A stretch of DNA of 64,000 nucleotides, taken from Dermatophagoides farinae. Lineage: Eukaryota; Arthropoda; Arachnida; Sarcoptiformes; Pyroglyphidae. The DNA lies in NCBI RefSeq assembly GCF_024713945.1, contig NC_134681.1, positions 3,026,001 through 3,090,000 of the forward strand. Reading direction: 5' to 3'. The notes beneath the pieces were generated by a model, which was not told the DNA's origin, did no database searches, and saw only the letters and a program-made list of their open reading frames with translations. Positions within the stretch are counted from its first letter, which is position 1, and the number at the start of each line of letters is the position of its first letter. The translations under genes and the position numbers were made by a program. Below, one piece after another: positions 1 to 12,100 of this stretch.

Positions 1-101
1 ATTCGTAACTCATTTGTCATTTCAGTACAAAGTGATTGCTGTGAATCAATCAATCAGTCAATCAGTCAAATTTTAATTATCATATAAATTTAGCCACTTA
101 C

Positions 102-3100
102 TCGAAGATTTTGAGCATTCTTTTTTGAATGAACACAAAATTCAATCAACGCGGTGACAATAGCAACGGCTAAACCACCCAATAATACGACAAATACGCC
201 ACCTATATTCTCGATACCCAATGCATTGGCTTTACCTTCTTTACTTTTATCATCACGTGAACATTTGATACCGGGACGTTTCCACCAACGATCATATAAC
301 ATACGAATGATACCTTTCTCTTGTAGATGCAGAATAGCCAAAGATATTTTATCACGCCATGGTGAACCTTGAATTCAGAATTGTCAGGATTTAAATCATT
401 AAAAAAAAAAAATAATAAATAAATAAGAGCCACTTACCTATTGGTGTTGCAATACCATAACCTTTTGAATCAAGCAGACCACCAATTTGCGTTAGATTAC
501 AATTGCGTTGTACCATATAATCCAACATTGTTGATTCCATCAAGAAGGCATAATTGCCTTCCAATACACGTTGTACACCTTCATCATATGTTTTAACAAA
601 AACCATTGGACGATTTTCCATAAAACGCCACATTTTTTGATAAGTTTCAATTTGTGAATCACGAAAAAATGTCATTGTTGATCCAGATTCCAGTGTACCA
701 TATTGGATACGTGATTGAGCAGCTAAATCTTCAACACTTTGTATCGGTGTGATCATACGTTCGACCGTTAAGAATGCAGCAAGATTGGCAGTATAAGAAC
801 TAACCAGAATTAATGTAAAAAACCACCATATGGCACCAATAATACGAGTACTAGCAGCTTTTGGATTCAAATCACATCCTTGGTGCATCAATGTTACAAT
901 GGTGAACCAAAATGAATTGGCCATTGAAAATTGATTCTCAAGTTTATTATTATCATTATCCTCATCATTGCCATTGGCGCCATAATATTGTGGATCCATT
1001 GCAGCAACACATGGATGTGATAATCGCCATTCATTTGGACTAAAACGTGCAACAACAAACATTGTCAATGAAACCAAAATATATGCCGCCAATACATAAA
1101 GCCATATATCAATATCTAATGGCGACATGAATGAAAATAATCTTGTTGGCATTGTTGATGGTAATTTGAACAGGATTCCAATGCCTAGATTCATATAGGG
1201 TTTTGTAAAATGTATAACACTTTCACGTGCATAATTTATTGTCATTGATGCAACGGCTAGGTCAGCATTCTAACAAATCAAAAATAAATAAACCAAATGA
1301 TCGGTTATTGTACAGTTGAAAAAACCATTGAAATTCAATTACCTTATCAATGATTTCACGAACCAAGCCATTCCATTCACCGGTAGTTGTATTCTCGGCA
1401 CCATATTTACCATCCGGTACTAGATATAATTCATATTGAAAATTCAACATTTCAGCAATCGCTTTGAGAAGATCAATACAGAAGCCTTCAAAATGATCAT
1501 TTGAATTATTCGTGGCAATTTGATTGTTTAGATTTTTCTTATAAAAAACATATGGTGTTGATTCAATGGTCGTCACTCGCAACGTAATGTTGGTTGTACC
1601 GAAATCCTGGAAAGCAGCATGATCGGTAATGTTGAGGCCAGCTACTGTAGACCATTCACCAACCTGTTTCATGCAAACAAACAAAAAACCCAACATATTA
1701 CATTTATAAATTATAAATCCAAAATCACTTTCTCTCATTTTTCGAATCAATGATCACAAATCACAAATTAAAAGATGCAAAAGTTAATCAACTACCATTA
1801 TTATTTAATCCAAATAGTGTATCTATGTGTGTGTGTTTAAGAAACAAATGTCTCAGGAATTCGATCGAAATTGTTCATCGATTTTTTCTTGCATCTCTAA
1901 TTAATTAATTCATTCTCTTATAAACAAAGGAGAAAAAACTTACTTTAGTTAAATTGCTTTGTCTTAATTTGAGCAGATCTAATTTCAATGAACTTCTGCG
2001 ACCTTCTTTGAATGTAATCGGTCCGGAAAGGCCACGAATGTCAACCTAAACAGCAAAAGCAAAAATTGTGTTGAAATGTAATCAATTTGATTTGATTTGG
2101 TCATGAAAACCAATAGTAATAGTAATGTAATGTATTTTCAATCATCAATCGTTTAATTACCGAATTAATATAATTGAATAAAGTACTACCATCTGGCCAT
2201 GGAGATTCTTCATCACATGATAGATTCGCTTGTCGTAGGATGGCGCCACGTTCCAGTGAATGTAAACCACGAGCAAACGTATAAACAGAATCAAATATTA
2301 ATGCCGGTTCGTACTATTTATTGGTTTGTCGGTTGATAATGGATAGATAATAGATAGTTGTAGATAAAATGTAATAATTCATATGGAGGATAGAGATAAA
2401 TATTTCATACCTGTATCACATTTGTACGATTCAATATTGGATGTCTTTTTGGTTGAAATTTCTCCATATCACGTAACACGGTTTTGACGGAAAAATTTTC
2501 CGAATCAACCATACGGAATGCGGTCAAATTGACGAAATTGTAACGGAAATTTTCCAGATCATAAATTTCAATGTCAAACGTTACAAAATGATAATGATAT
2601 TTATAGTTATTCATTTGTGTTTGTAAAATCTATTTGCAAATCAAAAATTGAATCAATCATCACTTGTTTTGTTCATTATTTTTCTAATGAAACCATTAAA
2701 ACTTACAGCATGTAAAATTTTTGGCAGACTTTCTGGACGCGTATCAATGATCAATGAGTAAACGCCACGTGTTCGTACATCGAGTAATACATCACGAAAT
2801 GACAGGGCATTTCCTTTGCGAAATATAAACTGTATCTGTTTACTTAATGGTGGCTTCACTAATTGCTGTAATTTAATCAATGCTACAGATTCCATAGATT
2901 TAAATAAAGTAAAACAAAAATTTATTCATCAAAACAACCACTACATACATACACATACACTTACATATATCATCTTCATAGATTACAGCAATTTTCGTCC
3001 AATTTAGATAGACAATCAAATCTCTTAATGCTTTGCCAATAATCATTGGTGATGGATATAGATTGATACTGAATTCTTTCAATTCGGTCTCCAAATCTAA

Positions 3101-6100
3101 ACGTGCTTCTATATGTGGCATGTCTAATGCATCACACAATGATTGTATATGTGCACCAAGTATTGGATCTTGTGGTCCAAATATTGCACTAACACCGCGA
3201 TTCATTTGTAAACATGCTATTTGTGTTTTTTTTTCAAAGACAAAAATATCAAAATTTATCATTTGAAAAAATTCAAAAAGCCAAACCAAACCTTTTTTCG
3301 ATGCATGAAATGAATCTTCTCGTGGTACATATTGAATATCATATGTCAATGTTGTATTCTCCAATAATGTTCGATCTTTATTTATACGAAATATGGCATA
3401 TTTAAAGGCTAATTCACTTGGCCCGTCACGTTCTTCTTCGGTAAATAAGGCCGCTAATTTTTTTTTTGTTTAATGTTGGAAAAAACAAAAACAAGAAAAA
3501 ATGAGAAAATTTTTTCAATTTTTCTGGCAAATTTGGCAAATAAAAAAAAATTATTAAAGGTCAATTTTTTGTCATGTCGTCATCGGCATCATCATCATCA
3601 TCAAAACACAAAATTTTTCTCGAGAAAAATGAATCATGTACAGAGAACAAAATAAAATGAGAGATAGAGATAGAGATTAATTCGATTTTTTTCTGTCATC
3701 ATTGTTTGTGACAAAAAAATGAACCAAGAAAACGGCACAAAAAACCTTCATGGCCCATCGTACAGACACACAAGAATTTTGTTCTTTGATTTCAAATTTG
3801 ATTAGCTTTTGTGATATATCATAATTGTGCCACAGTGTCTTAAATCCATAAATCACAGTTTTTTCTGCTTGCCCCCATTGTGAATTACTTAGCGACAATG
3901 ATTATAACAGTGTGTCATCACCATTGTTGGAAACAAAGCAAAAAAAAACACCAACGATTGAATTTCTTGAATTTAGAAACAAAAGAGAGACTCTTATTAT
4001 ATGCGTTAATGCTAAAGTTCAATTCATCTCCAGAATAAAACAAATTATATCTGATTATCTGCCATCCAAATCAACATCCATACTACATTTCTTGTTTTGA
4101 ATTACAAGTCTAGCTTGTGTTTTTTTTCTGGATCGATCATCAACATTTTAGCAGAACCAACCATTTTATTTGGATTTTTATCGAAAAAAACAATAATAAA
4201 ATATGGACCAGAAATCAATGCACAAGACGTATTTTTCAACATTCATCCATGATAGGTGACATTTATTTTTTTAATTTTTTTTTGAAAAACAAATTCTGTA
4301 ATGATAATTTTTTCACAATTTTAGTCTCAATGATGATGTTCTCTTTAAGTTTTTTTTTCTTTTTTTCTTTTTTTTTGACTTTCGTCTTAACTATATTCCA
4401 TTGTCATCATCATCATTGAATTTATTTTCTTTTGAAAATTTTTCTCTTAACAAATGTCATGCTAGAATTACGATTACGACAATAATACATACACTATGTG
4501 CTATGATAGAAAACAACAACAAGACAAAAAAGACAAAAGGCAAACGACGACTATATCTCTTAACGAGAACAAACGATCATCATCATACATTGTATAATAT
4601 AAAAGAGAATTAAGATCAAACACACACACACACACACTCACACACAAACATTGATGGCCAGAATTAGAACCGAACAAAAAAGAATTGAAAGAATGAGTGA
4701 ATGAAAACGAAGAAAAACTGAAATAAATTAAATTAAATTAGGCGCTTCTGTTGTTGTTGTTGTTGTTTTTGTCGTACTGGTTTTTGAGCTGAATGTTTTT
4801 ATTTTATTTTATTTTTTTGTATCATATTCGTGTTTTGAAAATGGTTCATTCTCATCATCATCATTGCCAATCGCAGTTCTCTTTTCACATTTCATTTGTT
4901 CATCATCATCGTCGTCATTGTTATTTCCTTTTCCGTTTTTGTCATAACAAACTTGTCTGTTTAATTCAAGATTCTTGCTTGACAATGATGATGACGATGA
5001 TGTCGATGCTGATGATGATGATGATGATGACAACATTTTGGTACAACAACAACAAAATAATTCTGATGATGATTGTTGTTGTTGATGTCTATCAGTTTGC
5101 TCAATAAAATCATTGTGTTCCAAAATTAAACCTGGCTCCCATCCTACCCTCAATGACTTAATGATCTACTCAATACTATTACTCTTTTGGATAAAGTTTT
5201 TTCATCGGATAGTGTATCGTTTTTATTTAGTTTTGCAACCTTTTTTCTGTTGTTGCCGTTTTTGTTGTTGTTCATTTTTTTCCATTTCATTTTATTGTTG
5301 TTTGCCATTGAAGATTCGTAGAAGATTCTAGTGTGTATTCATTCACACTTTCTTCACAATGTTCAAACGATCATAGTGGATCATCGTCTTTGTTATTTTT
5401 TTATGTTTAAAAATTTTCTTTTTTGCTACTTTAGATGATGTTTGTATGTGTGTGTGTGTGTAATGGTCTGAAAAAAATGAATTTTTTTAGTAGAAAAAAA
5501 ATTCTGAGTGTTAAAAAGATTCAGCGAAAAGAATGAATTAATCTCTTTCAGTATTCATCAGTAGTAGTAGGTAGTTATTGGTATTTTGAAACACACTTGA
5601 ACACATGCACAAACACACATAAATCTACTACTTGAATCAAGTGGTTCTACTTATTAGTAACAACAAGTGTATTTCTCTCTTTGTATGTATACTGTAATTG
5701 ATTCTGTTTTTCATTCATTTATTTATTCAAATGAGAATCCGGTATCCAAGAGAGAGAGAAAAAAAAGTCAAATATTGCAATAAGAACATCATCATCAACA
5801 ACAACTAAAGTGAAAATAGCCGGATTAATTTCAAGATTTTTTTTTGTTCTGTTTCTATCGAAACGAAATGAGACGAAATTCAAACCAATCAATTTATCAT
5901 CATCATCATCCAAATCAGAATCGGCAAACAAACAAACAGAAAATAATGATACAATTTCTAATTTAAATATTCATGCACACACACACAAATGCAACAAACA
6001 CACTTATTATTTTTCTCATTTCTCATTTGCAGGGCATCCAATATCGCTATTCATTCATTTATTCATTTTGATTTGATTCGATATGATTCAATGATAATGA

Positions 6101-9100
6101 TCAATAATAACGATAATAATCAGAATCAGAAAACAAAATAAATGAATTCACAACGATGATGATGACAATGAATAATCGAGAGAAAATAAAATGAAAAAAA
6201 ACGAAATATATTGAACATTGAACATTCATTATATTTTGATATCCACAAAATATAGAAACGAATGAAAATGAATCATGCCAAATGAACCATGTAATAATGA
6301 TGATGATGATGATGATGATAATACTAATAAATCACACATACCAATGAAAATGAAAATGAATCTGATTCACGAATACGGATTATATGTTTTTTCTCTGTTT
6401 TTTTTGGTTGGTTGGTTGGTTGGTTGGTATATTAGATGGTACCTATTCATTTATTTATTCATTTTTTCGCTTCAAATTTCATTCATTTCATACTGGATCA
6501 ATCGCGATGTTGATGATCATGTTTTTTTCCGAAAAAAACCAATGATAATGAGAATGTATTGCATACGCAATGTCCGGAAAAAACGAAGAAGCATCCCTAA
6601 ATGATTAAAATTTTCCTTGGTGATTCTTTGGGCGTCATCATCATTATTATTTGTTTGTTCATTTCATCATTTCTGTTTTTTTTGCATTGAAGTCTTGTGA
6701 TTTGTTTTGGCAAATATGACAATTATTTATCTAGTTGTAATTGTTTTTTCTTTTCACAAATTCGTATTTGATAGTATTGTGAAGATTTAATTGTCTAAAT
6801 TATAATTCCCAAGATGGTAATTGCCAATATAGCTTTGAAACAATAAGCTTCACGATGTCTAAAATCATAAAATAGCTTTTGAAAATAAGATCGCTGTCAT
6901 AAATGAAAATAATTGCAATTTTTCCTCATCAATTTATGATTTCAATGTTCGAGCAATGTCCGGTATTCGTATCATTGGTTTGAAACCATTTCTTTTTTGT
7001 TTCTGTGTACAAATCTCATAATAGATTATTAGACTTTTACTTGATGACCATCAATATTTATCTATTTATCTATTTGATTTCATCTCAAATATCATGAATA
7101 TTTCATTACTTCACATTTATTTATCATTATCACTGTACATTTATGATGATGATGGTAATGATCATTTTTGTGTAACTCTAAACTTAAACTTGAAATCATA
7201 ATCATAATCACCATCATCAACAAAACGAAATCATTTTTTCTTTGCGTTACCGTTGCAAAAATCCAAGTCTAAGTGTAATTTAGGTTGGTAGACATTGTTG
7301 GTGATTTTTTTTCATTCTTGGGTTCTTTATTTTTACTTATTGCAGTATTTGATATCGGTATCAATTTAGATTTGATTTTTTTCTCATCCATAGTTACACA
7401 CATATGGTGAGTATGTTACAAATATGTTAATTATTATCACATGATGATTACATGTTGATGGAAGATTAATAGCATTAAATTTTCTAAAACAAAAAAAAAA
7501 CACGAATTCTCCAAGAAAAGATATGTGTATGGGTTAATGGAAATTATTTGTTTTTGCTTTTTTCCGACGAAAAAAAGTTTCACTTTTGATCCATTATCAA
7601 CATTAGATTGATAGTTGTTTAATTAATGCAACCGTTTTGTTTTGCTACTGATATTTTCATTGGCAACAATAATGATGATGATGAAAAATGAGTCGTTTTT
7701 TTGCATCGCATAACCTTTTAATCAATCGTTTTTGGATTTTTTTTGTGATTTGATTTTGAAAATGAAATTCGGGGTTATTGTTGATCGGATGCTTATCCTC
7801 TGTTGTCATCAGATTCTTGTATTCTTTGTTTTTATCTTATGACGTTTTTTTGGTCTTTTGACTTTTTTTTACCATAAAAATCAGTTTGTCACATTTTCCT
7901 TTGTTTTTCTGGTTTTGTTTTCGATCATTCATTCGTAAACGACGTTTTGGCGAAAATGATGACGACAACGTTTAAACCTCAATGAATTTCGATAGTGAAA
8001 AACATTGTAAACAGATTAGATGACCAATAATCTTAATGGTATGGTATTAATAATAATTGATCTAAATAACATTGTTCAATGTTGTCTTGAAAGACTTGCT
8101 TGTCTACAAAGAACAACAACAACAACAACAAGAAGTTTGAAAAATCATGTTCCATAATATAAAGTTCAATAATAAAGTAAAATAAACATATAAAAGACAT
8201 TAATGAATGAATGAATGAGTGAATGGATAAATAAAATAAAATGAAAAAATATTGATCAAGTTTTCATTTTATTTGACCCATTATTTTTTGTTTACAATCG
8301 CGTTTAGTTGTTTTGTTGTTGCCCAAAATGTTGTGGTAATTTGATTCATGTAAATATGAAAAAAAAACAGAATTCACACACTCTCTGTATTCGGAATGGA
8401 TGTTCCGTTCGAGTTGGTTGATTGACTTGTCATTGAGAAATTCTGGCGAAACACAAGTCAAATGTCAATGAAGAAGAAAAAACCTACTGAAATGGTCAAA
8501 TAGTGATAACGGAAAAAGGGCTAAATTCAATTTAAGCAATGTCAAGTGTATTTTGCCTGCGGAAATTTTTTTTCAGATTTTGAATTTTATTTTTACTCAA
8601 CATCTACTGATAATGATGATGGCGATGAAATATTTATACACGCACACGCCTCACATTATTTATTGACTTTTTATATTGTGTTGTCATATGGGCATTGTCA
8701 TATTTACCATCGTCTATTTTCGCCAGTAACAACAATGATTCAGTCTTTGTGGAAAATTTCAAATCAATTTTTTTCCTCTGTTCCGGTTATTCCTGTTTTC
8801 CTTTCGCCACATATATTGATCAAATCATCAATAGAAATCGGTATATTCTATTGTTTCTGGTTATTTTTCTCGAAGATTCTCTCTCTCTCTCTCTTTTTTA
8901 ATGTTGGAAAAATTTTTTGGTCGTTTCCATATTGATATTTATGGACTAGAATTATAAAAACAGAAAACTTTTTTGTTAAATGTTGAATATAACAATGTTT
9001 TCGATGAAATCGCAAAACAAAGAACAAGATATTCTTCGATTTGAACACACCACTCAAGAATGGAACAAAAGAGCAAAAAAAAAATCAAGAAAACAGCAAC

Positions 9101-12100
9101 AAATTTAACCCAAAAAAGACCCATCAGATCTTTAAGAAAAAAAGACAAGTGAAAAATCGATATTTTCTACATTTTGAAACAAGAAAAAAAACAGTGAAAC
9201 AACATTGATTTAAGAAACAATAACTTCTTGAACCAAATAACAAAGACAACACACACGAATCTTTCGTAAATCACAAGATGTAAATGTAAAAAAAATCACA
9301 TCGAATGCATCTTTTTCCATTGTGATTTTTCCTGCAACGTTGAAAGACTCAACATTCGAACAAAAACATTCATCTATAATAAAATCAACTACAACAAGGA
9401 AAAAATAGTTCATAAAAATTTTATTGTCATTTGCAGTTATTCATTCATTCATTCATGATAATGACATAGAATTGACACCGATTTTTCTTTTTTTTTCTCA
9501 CTCAAATTTTTTATTTGTACAATTTTGTTCAGTTTGTTTGAATACAATTTTGATTTTATTTATTCATTGAACAAAACAACAACAACCACAGAAAAATTGA
9601 TCTTGTTGTTGTGATATGATTTTTACACAAACAAAACACATCTTAACGATAAAATCATAGAAACAAATGAATTTTTTCATTCTTAACTGAACAAAGCAAG
9701 ACAGGGAGAGAGAGAAACTAAAAACGTAACGGCAACTTGAAATTCCGCTCTCACCTCTACCATATCATATAATTAATTAATTCTCGAAAACATTTTTCAT
9801 TCTTGTTATTGGTCAAATTATACACACACACACAGAGAGAGAGAGAGAGAATTATTTCCATTTCAGTTTATTAACCCATTCACGACCAAGCGTCACATAT
9901 GTGTGCCACTCAAATTTTCCACAATAGACCAGCGGCTCATATATGAGCCACAAGCATATCCTTTTTTTGTTTGGCTATAACTTTTTCAGTTTTATTCCGA
10001 GATGTTTCATACTTTGTGCATTTGAAGAAGAATGCTTGATTAATATCTGGGCCAACTGGTCTCTGGATCAGAAAAGTGTTTTTGAGACAAGGTCATGTCA
10101 AATACAGACATATCATAAGTCAGTTGTTGACTATCATGGAATGGTCTTTAAAATGAATTTATAGAATATTAATTTGCCAAACGATAAAGTATGCGATAAT
10201 CTAAATGTAAAAGATAAATTGTTCTGGTGATTTGTGTTGATCTTCGACGATTATGTACAGATAAACACTAGTTATCAATTTATCGACGACATGGATGGAG
10301 AACTCAGATCACCTTATATTTGGAAATTAGAGATTTATTTCTCAAAGAATGTTTACTGAAAATATGATTGGTTTTAAAATCAAAAATTTGACCAATATCG
10401 CAAAAATTCATCTTTTTTCTTTTATTATAATGCCATTAATAATTACATGTAAAATAAAGTTTTTTTTATATTCATGTCAATTGTATTTTTTTTGTTTTGT
10501 TTTTTTATTTTGATTATTATTGTCTGATTATACTCTTGATTTGCAAAATTCAAAATTTTTTCATCTTAATCAGACAGTTATTCAGGCTTTTGGATTCATT
10601 CATTCAAATTATATATATGAATTATGCGCATTCTCAAATAGAAGGATAATAAAAAAATTCGAATTTGAATGATTCGAATCTTTGGATGTTTGAATTACCT
10701 TTGTAACAAGTGTCATTTTATGAAACAACTTTCAATTCAAATATTACAATTTACATCACTAATATTGATCAAATTTAAACGTGAAAATGTATTTAAGAAG
10801 TGGTAAAAGTAAAAGAACAGCGCCAGAATCAAAAAAATCTTTCCAAATATTTGAAATTGAACAAAATATCGATGAAATATCTAGTGATGAATCAACTGGT
10901 ATCAACTCTGAAAATGAATCCTGTGAATCATCTATGTCTTCAGATTTGGAAGAAAGTAATATGACAGAAAGTGATGGAGAATCTACCGAAATAGATGAAT
11001 CAACAAATGAAGATGAAGATGCAAATGACGATTGGTTGGACGTTGAAAAAATACCCGAAATATTTGATTTCAATGGATGTGAAGGTGTAAAACAAAATTG
11101 GCCATCAAATATTGCACCATTCGAAGCATTTTCATTAATTTTTGATAATGTTTTGGTAGAAAAAATTGTCAAATGGACGAATCACAAAGCTAAAATTCTT
11201 CGTTCAAGTCGTACAAGCCGACAATCAACTATGCGTATGTGGAAAGACACTGACGCTCAAGAGATGAAGAAATTCTTAGGAGTGTGTATCGTCATGGGAA
11301 ATGTCAAAATGCCATCTTTGAGACATTATTGGGCCACTAACTTTATATATAATCATCCGTTTTTCGGCAGATTTATCAGCCGCAATCGATTTGAAGCAAT
11401 ACTACGTTGTTTATCATTTTATGATAATACCGATGATACATCCAACAGATTACATAAAATCAAAAATGTTGTTGAACATATTGTGACTAACATCCAAGAA
11501 ATATATTCTCCAGGCCGGAATTTATCATTGGATGAAGCATTGCTTCTTTGGCGTGGACGATTATTTTTCCGCCAATATATTCCAAACAAAGCTGCAAAGT
11601 ACGGAATCAAATTGTATGAATTATCAACACCAAACGGTTTCATTTTGAACATATTAATCTACGAAGGAAAAGGAACAGTATACAATCAAAGTTCGAGTCA
11701 TGCACATGGTGTGGTTCAAAAATTAATGGATCCATATTTAAATAAAGGTCATGTCGTTTATATTGATAATTTTTATACAAGTGTAAATTTGGCTGAATCA
11801 CTACTGCAACAAAAGACTCATATTGTAGGCACTTTGCGGAAGAACAGAAAATTCAACCCAAAGGAAGTGATCAATAAAAAACTTGCAAAAGGTGAATCAG
11901 TCTGGAAACGCAAAGGAAATGTTGTTGTCGGCAAATGGAAGGACAAACGGGAAGTTTGTATGATTTCCACATATCATGAATTCAAAATGGTGAATTGGAA
12001 AAATAGCCGTGGCATTGAATCCATGAAACCAAACATCATTATTGATTATAATCAATTCATGGCCGGTGTTGATAGAGCAGATCAAATGATGTCTTATTAT

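Noticed and set aside
4793-5153. Poly-Ser, poly-Asp and poly-His frames on both strands
   Set aside because: Translation of GAT/ATC microsatellites inside the KAR-A intron.
10759-11172. 137-codon Ser-rich frame on the minus strand
   Set aside because: It is the antisense shadow of the acidic N-terminus of the piggyBac transposase.
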